Shown: positions 21,268 to 31,229 of the stretch, piece after piece
How the letters are laid out: the number at the start of each line of letters is the position of its first letter
Position numbering within the stretch: the stretch's first letter is position 1
Assembly: GCA_934045075.1 (NCBI GenBank)
Contig: OW203722.1
Location: 22,972,879 to 23,036,878 of the forward strand
Source: Yponomeuta sedellus
Lineage: Eukaryota; Arthropoda; Insecta; Lepidoptera; Yponomeutidae
Direction of reading: 5' to 3'
Length of the DNA: 64,000 bases
Position numbers and translations under genes: made by a program
The notes under the pieces: model-generated
Database searches by the model: none
What the model saw: the letters and a program-made list of their open reading frames with translations, nothing else
What the model was told of the DNA's origin: nothing

Positions 21268-21512
21268 ATGTGGTGGTAGCAAAGCAGTAGAGCGATGTCT
21301 TCTTAATCGGGAGGTCATAGGTTCGAATTCCGGCATGCACCAATTACTTCGTTTTCGAAGTTACGTAAATTTGTGAAATTATAGTAGCAATACCAATCGC
21401 TGACGGTGAAGGAAAATATTGCGAGGAAACCTGAGTGGCTCAAGTGTTTAAATGCCTCAGCACTTAAAATTGCCAATCCGCATGGGCTGGGCACGCGTGG
21501 TATTAAAACCCA
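21268..21512 (+). repeat. H-SINE with recognisable tRNA-like head
   Basis: GTGGTGGTAGCAAAGCAGTA (A-box region) and GGTTCGAATTCCGG (B box, about 21322-21335) are followed by the H body (GAAGGAAAATATTGCGAGGA, GGGCACGCGTGG). It probably derives from a tRNA with an internal pol III promoter. Confidence 0.75.
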
Positions 21513-21914
21513 TTTTCTATCTTAGAGTAGGCTCACGCAACAAACGTAGCTAAAGACGTCATAACGTTTTCAAATGCTTACATACGTTTAAAGATTTAAA
21601 GAATATTCAACACAACATTGAGTTCAGATGCCAAACACGAAACATCAACAATCTTAATCAATTTTCGTAAGATAAAAAATGTTCATACACCCTATATAAA
21701 AAAAAATGTTTTCTCAAAAAAGGGGTTTGTCGATTAATAGACACGAGCAATATTACTTTGCGGTCAAATTAAAAATCACGACAAAAATCATCTGTAACAT
21801 ACTCTTCTTCATACTTAGGACACCAATAAATATTTTTAGCCTTTCAAACTTGTCGTCACAGTAAAACTAGTTCATACTAACGAATACGAAAGCCCTTTTG
21901 AAAACGATTCTATG

Positions 21915-22090
21915 CACAACCTCTTTACACCATATTTTATATTTCTTTTTCTATCTATCATATTTAAATATTTAAAATTATGTCACACATTTTCGAGATT
22001 TCCCTCATTTATTGCTACTTTACATTTTGACTTGATCTGACTATTTTACCTACTTATTCCGTTTTTATCCAGTTTTCTGTTTTGATTATA
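21915..22090 (-). repeat. Inverted copy of the 20500-20655 segment
   Basis: On the minus strand it matches CTGGAATAAGCAGG..., AATGAGGGAAATC and GTGTGACGTACATAA-like words of 20500-20655, so two RTE-related segments face each other about 1.3 kb apart. Confidence 0.65.
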
Positions 22091-22111
22091 AATATAAACT
22101 ATATATATATA

Positions 22112-22506
22112 TTGGCCTTTTTGCATCTACTTAATGAGATGATTTATACAGCGTCCAGTGGTATCTTCACTCACACTAGATGGGTGAAGGGACCACTCCG
22201 ACGCTGTAGTGCCTGGGACATGCTTTTATAGATGGTGTAGGCTTGCCCAGCACCTATACCATCCTGACAGCTTAGTCGGCCTAGTCCACAGGAAAGACTA
22301 GTCAATAGGTGCGGAGCCAACCAAGCCGCGGGTTTCCTCACGATGTTTTTCCTTCACCGTTAGCGTGTGGTATTGCGACTGCAAATTCGCAAATGTACGT
22401 AACTTTGAAATTAAACAAAGTCATTGGTACATGCCCGCACTCGGGATCGAACCTGGGGCTCTCGCTTGCCAGTCTATGGTTCTACCCACTGAGCTACCAC
22501 CGCTGT
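22112..22506 (-). repeat. A-SINE, full length
   Basis: 395 bp. On the minus strand: head GGTGGTAGCTCAGTGGGTAG (A box) and CCAGGTTCGATCCCGAG (B box), then the conserved body and the tail AAAAAGGCCAAT followed by TA repeats. The tRNA-like head spans about 22435-22506. Confidence 0.9.
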
Positions 22507-23279
22507 CAATAAAACTAAATAAAACAGTACAAATAAAGGACAAAGTTAAAGTCGTTCCAGTTTTATTATTATTAAAATATGTACAAAACTATAACTATAT
22601 AGCAATAAAATGATTCAATAACAAATAATAAATTTATTACAGCAGCCAGACGCCGAATGGTTAAAGTTAAAACAAAAGAAAATGCACGTCCAACTAATTA
22701 CCTGAAGTGCATTTGATTCTCGAAACCTTCCGAAGTTTTTCGCCGAGTTCCTCTAACGAAGCATTCAAAATACCTTGGAAGCGAATAGTTTTTTGGCAAG
22801 AAGATAAATTCAGTCCGCAGTTCGAATGGCGTATTGTTTCCAGGAACGCTCTGCGAATTCCTGTACCCCCGTGTAAGAATCGAATTGAAAATTAAACCTG
22901 GGTTTAACTCCAGCTTATGACTAAAAAACGTATGGCTCATACCTTCAGTAGAATTCTGAGTACGTAAGCTTCCTTTTATAGTGTCGCTCGTTCTGTCTGT
23001 TTGTGTTTTAGGATATTTATAAAAAAAAATCTTACAATTTACTGTTTTTCTTACATTTTTTATGATATAGATTCTCGAAGGATTATTAAAAACCCTATTT
23101 AGAGGCTAAATTTTTAAAAATTCTTCTCAGCACGGTTAAGTGCAACAAAAAGAATATAAATCTCAAACGATACCAATGAGTCCCTACAACACAGATCACA
23201 TTTGTCTGTTCGTCCGACCTATTAATAAAATTTTAATATTACTGTATTTTTTACATGGAATGTAAAAAATACATGGAAT
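22507..23279. other. AT-rich DNA with a T-SINE scrap
   Basis: 23085-23158 holds a diverged T-SINE 3' scrap (CCTATTTAGAGGCTAAATTT, CTCAGCACGGTTAAG). Otherwise no recognised feature. Confidence 0.4.
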
Positions 23280-23566
23280 ACTATATTTATTTTTAATGCA
23301 CTAACCCGTGCTAAGGACAATTTTAAAAACCTATTTAGAGGCTAAAAATTCCACCCAAGCCGGGATTCGAACTCGCGACCTCTGGCTATCCGTGCCAGCG
23401 CTCTATCCAACTGAGCTAATGGGCGACTCACCGGCATCAGTTAGACTATTCTCTGTATTACGTAAAGGCAGTGACATCTGGCTGAAGTAGATTGCATCAC
23501 TTATTCACGGTTTTGCAATCTGCTTCACGCATCACGGTGGAATTTTTAGCCTCTAAATAGGTTTTT
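23280..23566 (-). repeat. T-SINE with inverted 5' terminus, 12-bp duplication
   Basis: The minus-strand sense tail (A-rich, CTTAGCACGGGTTAGTGCAT) is at the left. At the right the element's 5' end is an inverted copy of its own 3' unique segment (GGAATTTTTAGCCTCTAAAT). Flanked by AATACATGGAAT at 23268-23279 and 23567-23578, so the inverted terminus belongs to the inserted unit. Confidence 0.9.
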
Positions 23567-23667
23567 AATACATGGAATGTTAATATCGTCAGTTGACTAA
23601 AAAATTATAAAAAATACAATATGGATTTCCTTACATCAAACGGATTTTTAGTTAATGTTTCATTATC

Positions 23668-23945
23668 ACTCCAACGGTTGTCTTTTCTTCGCGAGATATG
23701 GCCAGCCCACTGTCACTTGGCATATCTCGCTTGGGCTGGCCTATCAGCTTGCTGATTCTCTGAGCTACGAGTATGTCGATAACTTTGGTTCTCTGTCGGA
23801 TGCATTCGTTACGAATCTTATCCTTCAGAGATACTCCAAACATAGCTCTCTCCATAGCTCGCTAAGCGACTTTGAACTGGTGCATCGACCCCTTCGTGAG
23901 TGTCCATGTCTGGGCTCCGTAGGTTTTGACAGGTAAGACGCACTG
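23668..23945 (-). pseudogene. RTE LINE ORF2 fragment, rearranged
   Basis: Minus-strand residues MERAMFGVSLKDKIRNECIR followed by QRTKVIDI match the ERCMLGISLRDK..RNE region of 12956-13646. GCGAGATATGGCCAGCCCA near 23691 is repeated in inverted form at 23724-23745, a local inversion. Confidence 0.7.
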
Positions 23946-24496
23946 ATAAAAAAAAATATCAAAGCAAAGCGATCTTGTTGGAATTACAGCATGGTCCCTT
24001 GAAAGGTAACAAAATTTAACATTAAACAAAAACTTGTCCATTTTAGTGACATGTTTGGCATGGTTTTTCCTACAACATTCATACTTAATAAGTACTAATA
24101 AGTTTTAAGATTCCTTATTATTGGTGAATGCGGCCCAAAGCGCTACTTTCTGAAATTAAAACTATTTTGGCAGATACCTAGTCCGGTAATGGTGGCTCTA
24201 TAACTTAAATGTTTGTAACAAATCTTATTACTTGCGACATGGAAACTGTTTTAAGATTCGTATCAGCTAGATTTAAAAATAAGTTACGGGTGTAATATCT
24301 TACCGGGGATTTCCCGTTGCGTAACGAATGATATATCATGTTACAGATTTTTATCTTTATTGGTATTTGTGGAAACTAATTCGACATTGTTTTTTAAGTT
24401 CCGTACATTTGTGAAGTTCGTGCTCACAGTGAAGGGTAGATCTGCAAGTTTTTGAGGCAAATAAACAACTTTAATTTATTGTTTCGTGAGTGTAAA

Positions 24497-24650
24497 GTTT
24501 CGTAATCGAGGCCAGCCTAGAAGGCAGTGGAGAGATGATTTCGACAACCATCTGCCGGAGTGGCCTGAGGTGGCCTAGGACAGGAAACTCTGGACTGAAT
24601 TGGGGGAGGCCTTTGCCCAGCAGTGGGACACAAACATAGAGGCTACGTAA
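24497..24650 (+). pseudogene. RTE LINE C-terminus and tail
   Basis: The frame reads RQWRDDFDNHLPEWPEVA, stop, DRKLWTELGEAFAQQWDTN: the W.DD...LW..LGEA..QQW pattern of RTE ORF2 ends. One internal stop. Confidence 0.7.
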
Positions 24651-25295
24651 AAAAAAGAGTGTAAAGTTAATGACTGTGCAAGAATATGTAGCTTATTTTC
24701 ATTTCTACCTCTACCTCTACTCTTTATGGGTAATTCGTTATTCTTTTTAAAGACGTGAGGGTATCTTTTACAAATATACATATTTTAAAAATATAGAGAC
24801 TAGTAAGTGGTAGAAGTGGTAATATACTCAGGGTTTTATAGAGTGGCTTACATACTAATCTTTTAAATATAAAATATCTAGCAAATCAATTATTAGTTAT
24901 TAGTATCAGTTATTAGTTATTCAGATTGCCATCAATTTAGTAAAATATCGATATAATAAAAAAAATTTTAAAAGCTTAAACAATTTCAGCAGTAAGGAAC
25001 TTGCGTCTTACTTAGATTGGAGTTACATTGCTTTAGTTCCATAAAGAACATTTAAAATAAATTGGAAAAATTAGCAAATAAAGGAATATTTTTTTTTGGA
25101 TTTTCGGGATCGCAAAAATACAGAGTTAGTCTAATAATAAAAAAAAATTATTAGATTTAGTTTTTGCATTAAATCCTACACGCAACACTTTTATACAAGC
25201 AAACGCTTTGTATAAAATCGACAAACGCTTCAAATAAAATCATTATAACCCCTTACGCTAAGTTGTGAAGTCATAGTTTGATCTCGATTTATATA
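24651..25295. other. AT-rich DNA, nothing recognised
   Basis: No repeat match or coding frame of note. Confidence 0.4.
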
Positions 25296-26500
25296 ACGCG
25301 TTTTTTTACGACGTGACTGTATTGACTTTTGGACAAATATAAGTAAATTTCTTCAATAACTAATATTTATACCTTCTGGTTGTAGGTAGTTATGAAAAAC
25401 AATAACTGTTGCATAAAAAAATAAACAACTTTATTTTTAGTAATGTAGAGCGCACTTTCGGTCCTTCCGTGTGTCTAAAGTTTAAAGAAAGCCAGACACG
25501 TTTATTAGTATATTATAAAAAATATTAGTCGTAGAGAGCACAAATACCACTTTTATTTTACCTCTTTAAATTGCCTCTCATGTATTTAAAACATTTTTAG
25601 TGCAAACTTTCCATTAGTAACGCCTCTTCGTCTATTAGAACAATGACTCGTAGACCCGTGGCATGAACCCACCGCTGGCTGGCTACTAGTGGTTCTAATA
25701 GATCCGACTTTGAGTCGAGACTCTCTTAGAAAGTGCTTTAAAAAAAATCAAAATTGCGTATTCAATAGCCATTGTTAAGGCACGTAAATTTTTCTGTCTT
25801 TTAAACCTTCCAAAACTCGTGGTGTATAACTCACTAGTCCGAATTACGTGTTTTATACGACGCGGCCATATTGACTTTTTGACAGGTATTAGTATATAAT
25901 AAAAAGTAGTAGTCGCAGAGAAAAAAAAGGACGTTCATTCATAATAACTCCTTGTTAAAACATTTTTAGTCCAAGCTCTCCATTAGTAACTCCTCTTCGT
26001 CTAAAGACCGCGGACCCTCAGCATGCACCCAATACTCTGGCTGACTACTAATGGTTCTAATAGATACATAGGTATATAAATAGAGAACACTTTATTGTAC
26101 ATAAAAATGGAAATTACACAGATATGTCTTAACCAAAGACTACAAACGGCGGCATTATCACTAAAAGTGATCTCTTCCTAACAGCATTTGGATGGACTGC
26201 ACGAATTTATTGGAGAAGGAAGTAAATGCACAAACATACAAGGTATGGATGAATACATGCCTAAGCAACAGTGTACATATCAAAAGATAAATACAAATAA
26301 TTCACATAAATACACTTAATAAAAAATATAAATTAATATATAAATACTTAACAAAAGAATAATAATAGATTCGAGGTTGAATCGAGATATTTTTGAAATG
26401 TGCTTTAAAAAAAAAAACAAAATAGCGTATTCGATAGCCATTGTTAATTCACGTTATTTTGCTGTGTCTCTTAAACCTAACAAAATTCATGCTGTATAAC
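25296..26500. repeat. Tandem repeat, ~555-bp unit, about two copies
   Basis: Words recur about 555 bp apart in the same order: a TTTACGACG/TTATACGACG start (25307, 25855), AACATTTTTAGT, CCATTAGTAAC, CCTCTTCGTCTA, GGTTCTAATAGAT, GTGCTTTAAAAAAAA, and CGATAGCCATTGTTAA-like segments. The second unit is interrupted by a LINE tail at 26066-26362. The units are diverged; satellite or duplicated non-coding DNA. Confidence 0.65.
26066..26362 (-). repeat. LINE 3' end inserted in the tandem repeat
   Basis: Minus-strand sense contains CTGTTAGGAAGAGATCAC, GTGATAATGCCGCCG and ACAATAAAGTGTTCTC with an ATAC-rich tail. Flanked by TAATAGAT at 26058-26065 and 26363-26370. Confidence 0.85.
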
Positions 26501-27601
26501 TGACTAGCCCGAACAGTGTGTCACCGAGTCGACAAACCATACGAATTTGTAATGAAGATTAATGTGACTTGTAACTAAGAACCATTTCTGTTACAATTTT
26601 GTGGCTTCGCCCGACTTTTCCTGGCTGCGTTCGCCTGGCGGCAGGGACGAGATCATATATTATTTCCTGTCATCCCCGCTTGTTGTTGAAGTTGACATTT
26701 ACAGTGCATTCATATTTCACTTGAGAACTCTCCCGCTGTATTGATGTCGCGCATTTTCGCGACGGGGGAATTTTCTAGCTTCTATTTGTGTTCTCTATTG
26801 GTTTATTTCTCGAAAGTTTTCCTTGTCCACAATTTATCCGCAATCAAAGTTTTGCGTTTGCGTATAGAGCGTTTGTGGTGACAAACAAACGGATGGACAG
26901 ACCGGTGGGTTGCTATTGATCGTAAATTTGGTCGTTGGTCGTTGAGTTTACTAGTTAGGAGAAACAATTTCGTTGAATGTGCACCAACTTGTTTTGAAGT
27001 ACAATCTAAGTGTCATAAAAGCTAAAATGATTAATTACTTTAAAAAACTACTTACAAGCCAATAACTGCACCCAGATCATCGCCGCCTCTGGGGAGGGCC
27101 CTCAGTTTACTGGGGATAGGATTTTTGTATGAGAAAACGTTGGGACGTTATATCAATTCAAACAGAAAAGAATGATCGAAGATTTGACACAACTATGCGA
27201 GAACAAATTCTTACAAACATTAATATACGCATCGAATTAATAACCTCCTCCTTTTTGAAGTCGTTTAAAAACTTGGAATCAATATTTTTTTGACCAAAAA
27301 TTTTAAGTAGCCTAGGACCAGCAAATAACTAGAAAGCAATAAATTTGTATTTTTCATTTGCATTTTAACGACTTTTTAAATACAGAAAACATTAACGGCT
27401 TTAACGTCCTCCGTAATCCTAACTTAATCTAGCACAGACTATAGGAAAATGCAAACGTTAATCTACTCTTGTCTGCGTTACTAAAAATAAATAGATAGAT
27501 AAAACATTCATTCAACGGCACACTACTCAAAACACGACATACTCGTAATATAGATACATTCCTTGCTGATAAAATGTGCCACAGAAATACTTAAAAAAAA
27601 A
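26501..27601. other. Low-repeat DNA, no supported gene
   Basis: 26600-26900 is slightly GC-richer, with no match elsewhere in the window. CCTCCTCCTTTTTGAAGTC at about 27243-27261 is a short word common near lepidopteran retroelement ends. No coding feature. Confidence 0.35.
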
Positions 27602-27668
27602 GTAATAGCCTAACCTTCTTGCAATGCAGGAAGAGATCCGTGCCCAGGCAGTGTGAACATATAACAAA
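27602..27668 (+). repeat. 5S-SINE type I, 3' scrap
   Basis: AGCCTAACCTTCTTGCAATG, AGGAAGAGATCCGTGCCC and GTGAACATA are the last 65 bp of the family. Confidence 0.7.
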
Positions 27669-28137
27669 TAAAAAATAATAATAACTACTACACAACGGAT
27701 AAAGTACACATTCATATTTCTTAGTATATTTGACACATAATGTAGCTACATTTCCTGAGAATTTGCAACAAGAATTCGAATCTGATCATAGGATAAGTGC
27801 CTAATTGATACGTAAATTAGTTAAAAATGTATATAGTGTAAGAGACTAAAACAACAATAAAACTCAAACATAAATGAAGCATTTTCGGAAAGCAAAATGC
27901 CCAATTTTCCTACGTTTCAGTTTACTATTTTGTACAGAACTAAGCACTGTGACTCACACATGTGTAAAGCAAAGGATAAGTTTGGAGTTGCATATAATAA
28001 TTTAAATTTAAATTTCAACTACAAAATTTTTATTTGTTTATTTTTAACTTAGAATTTAGGTATGGCTTGTGATCTCACTAACATATCTAGTTTTAATACT
28101 GAATTTCATTTTACTAACAACCTATGGATTGTTATTT

Positions 28138-28470
28138 ATACAATTTAGCCCCTAAATTGAGAGCTCTCTGTATTAACTACTTTGTATTCGACAGTTCAGA
28201 TAGTCGCCTAGTTAAATGATGAGAGATTTCCGCCTCTGGTCTTTGAAAAGCAGGAAATCTCTGAGCTATACGTGATGGTCCAGAATATAAGCAAGAAATA
28301 AAGCAATACAATACAATTTAGCCCCTAAAATGAGAGCTCTCTGTATTAACTACTTTGTATTTGACAGTTCACATAGTCGCCTAGTTAAATTATGAGAGAT
28401 TTCCGCATCTGGTCTTTGAAATGCAGGAAATCTCTGAGCTATACGTGATGGTCCAGAATATAAGCAAGCA
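28138..28470 (+). repeat. Direct duplication, ~175-bp period
   Basis: TACAATTTAGCCCCTAAA at 28139 recurs at 28313, and both units continue to GGTCCAGAATATAAGCAAG with few differences. The second unit runs into sequence with a 75-codon open frame (28421-28648) preceded by TTTGAAATGCAG, a possible splice acceptor. I do not recognise the peptide. Confidence 0.75.
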
Positions 28471-28683
28471 GTTACAGTCAGCTGCACATAGGAGGTCTGT
28501 TTGGTTCGTCGCTCAAACTATTGACTCGTATTTTAAGAACTGCCAAGGAGTAGTACCACCTGGCGCTGACTGTACGAACGTAGGATTTGCAGGCTGCATT
28601 GCGGCGTCTCACTTATTCACAACACCTGGCTTTGGGGCCTCTACTTGAAAACGAAAAATCTTTTATTTACCAACAGTTTTTGC

Positions 28684-28944
28684 TGTGTGGTGTCGGGCTA
28701 GAGAATAGCACCAACCAAAATTCTTCCCGCGGGTGTCGTAAAAGGCGACTAAGGGACACACACCGGGGGTGGGCAGCAGCACCCCCTGCAATTCAATTGC
28801 ACCAAACTGCGATCCCCAACCCGCATGCCTAGCATGGGGATTATGGGCATTACCCCCCCAATGATGGCACAACCTTACGCTATGGCGCTCATTAGGGGAG
28901 GGCTACGTCCAGCGGTGAAATAATATAGCCTGAAGAAGAAGAAG
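28684..28944 (+). repeat. B-SINE with 7-bp duplication
   Basis: 261 bp flanked by TTTTTGC at 28677-28683 and 28945-28951. The 3' end is TATAGCCTGAAGAAGAAGAA. Confidence 0.9.
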
Positions 28945-29348
28945 TTTTTGCCAGAAATGTATAAAGACAAAGACAAAAACAAATTTTAATTTTTCGCTAG
29001 ATATAAAAAGAGCATAAAAGAAAATCAACACCAATGTGTATATCTATCTACATGTGAGGTAAAGCAACATACACTTTTCAGAGTACCACATTTTAAATTG
29101 AATGGCTCTGGCAAAAAGTACCACGCTCAGAGTTGTGCCTCAGAATGTGCATGTATAAATACACAACATTCAAAAAGCGCTGATTTTCAGCGGGGCCCTA
29201 ACAGTGATAACAGTGAGCCTTGCTCTAGGACACCAAATATCGCACATAGCCTTTTTCTAGATGTATGAGTATCATTTAGCTGATACGAGTACAATACTAC
29301 AGATATGGCTTTTGTGGCCTCAAAATATATAATATGGTGTGCAATAAA

Positions 29349-30299
29349 GAGTATTAACCTAATCCTATCTTTTGATGGCCGCTGCTTGCATGAATTTAGC
29401 CACTTCAGCAATTTTGATTTATTTCGAAATCGCTTGTTAAAATGCTAAGCTGCTAATAACACGACTGATATGGATTTTTTAACAACTTAGGTAATTAAGT
29501 TCTTCGTGTAATCTCTAAATGTATGGTATGCTCGCCTAGTCCACGAGCGCTTCAATAATAGTAGATTATGCATTAAGGGAATAAAACCATGTATTACGTG
29601 TATTATTGACATGGGCGGTATATTGAACCCTGAGCGGAGCGAAGGACTCCGAGTTAACTCCCGAGCGCAGCGAGGGAGTTAAATTTTAACTCCTGAGCGA
29701 AGCGAGGGAGTTATGTAGAGTCCTGAGTGAAGCCAGGGGTTCATACCGCCCGAGACTAAGACATGTTTTATTCCAGAGGTGAATACTCTACTTTTCACAC
29801 CATCTGGGAGACAATAAAAAGACAGAGCTGCATAAGTTGAAAATATAAAGTCCACACTCTTTTACGGCTTAGCAACTTAAATTGAATATAACTTTTAAAT
29901 TCGTATTTGCAATTCGCGCCTTTTTTTATTTTTTTTATTGGTGTTTCGCGCGGTCACACGACACAGTAGTTCAGAAAAAAAAGAAAAAAGGGGTGAGTTT
30001 CGAACAATTCGAATTTCGAATTGCAATGCGGGGCTTCTTCATAGTTTTCATGCGAATTTTGACATTCTAAATTCAAATCACTTTATTCCCTAGGGAAATT
30101 CTTCATTATTATTGCCCTCGAGAGACAAGGCTATGCTTTACGATGATATTTGACGGTACGTAATAAGGCATTGTCGAGCAGGAGGTGTGAAAAGAGTATT
30201 AATCTAATCTTTTGACAGCTGCTGCTGCTTGCATGTGTTTGGCCAGTACAGCAATTTTGATTTGCCTCGAAGTAGGTTGTTAAAAAGCTAAGCTGTTGG
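29349..30299 (+). repeat. Direct ~107-bp repeats flanking repeat D
   Basis: 29349-29456 (GAGTATTAACCTAATC...CAGCAATTTTGATTTATTTC...GCTAAGCTG) and 30193-30299 are diverged direct copies on either side of repeat D copy 2. They look like LINE 3' end material (GCAATAAAGAGTATT precedes the left one). Confidence 0.65.
29554..30189 (-). repeat. Repeat D, copy 2 (inverted)
   Basis: The reverse complement of 9076-9603 with high identity over both ends. It contains about 108 extra bp near 29815-29925 (CTGCATAAGTTGAAAATAT...). The hairpin-like GAGCG/CGCTC words are at 29630-29740. Confidence 0.8.
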
Positions 30300-31140
30300 A
30301 GAAAAAGAACTTTACTTACTTGGGAACAATGTGGCTTGGGCAGACACTGTATATTGAATAAGATAAATAGCGAAATTGATGAAGCAATTTCAACTACACG
30401 GTACGACAGCTCCCTTTGTCAAAAGGACTTATCAAAGGGCCCATTTTAATAAAGCGATATCAAAAAAGGTGTCCATGCTGTTTTTAGAATTCATTACCCT
30501 GTGCCAGGTTTTGTTCAACCTAGAAAGAACTTTATCTTCTGAACTGTGAATAGGTAGCCAGTTGATTTCTTACCCGACTGCGCCAGAAAGGGTGTTATAT
30601 CTTTTGAGTGTATGTATGTATATTACTATTATTATTAGGTGTTAATATTTTTATTGAACTTAAAGAAACTTACAATAGGACTGTGTGAATGTTCGAGTAT
30701 ATATTATGTAATGTGTATTTCTTTGGCAGGTTTTAAAGCTTATAGGGCTTAATGTATTTTATCGTAAGCTGTCTTTACATTCATCTCAACTGCGAAAGTG
30801 ATACCCGGAATAAAAAACTAAAGAAAAATGAAAGTGGCTGATTTTTGGTGCCACATTTTGTCTTTTTTCCCTCAAAACCCGTTGAGTAAGTTCGCGGATT
30901 TCATAAATAGATTAACAGAATTGTTCAACTTAAATAAAATGTAATTTGAATTGAGAAATATTTTAAACCACAATTTATTGAATTATACAAAAAAAAATTA
31001 TTAATTTGGGAAAGAGACGCATAATGTAGGTATTAAATACATAAAACAGTGTATTTTTTTCTATTTTAACGGTCATTGTGTTATATACCTACTAGGCTCC
31101 CAGGTCACATTTATCAAAAGTACCTACCTATACCAGCCCA
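30300..31140. other. AT-rich DNA
   Basis: CTTACCCGACTGCGCCAGAA to GTGTATGTATGTATA at about 30571-30622 is a repeat-like word with a GTAT tail. Nothing else is recognised. Confidence 0.35.
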
Positions 31141-31229
31141 TCCAAAGGTTGTCTGGAAAAGATCACTTTTAGTGATAAGACCCGTGCCCCAGCAGTGGGG
31201 ACATACAAGGATTAATAACATGCACTCTT
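31141..31229 (+). repeat. Chimeric LINE-tail / 5S-SINE-tail target sequence
   Basis: AGGTTGTCTGGAAAAGATCA...GTGATAAG of a LINE end switches at 31180 to ACCCGTGCCCCAGCAGTGGG of a 5S-SINE tail, then to AACATGCACTCTT. The LINE end resumes after the R2-like element at 35067. This is the older host sequence into which the element inserted. Confidence 0.75.

Noticed and set aside
25296..26500. CRISPR-like array
   Set aside because: Units are about 555 bp, diverged and only about two; no short spaced repeats anywhere in the window.
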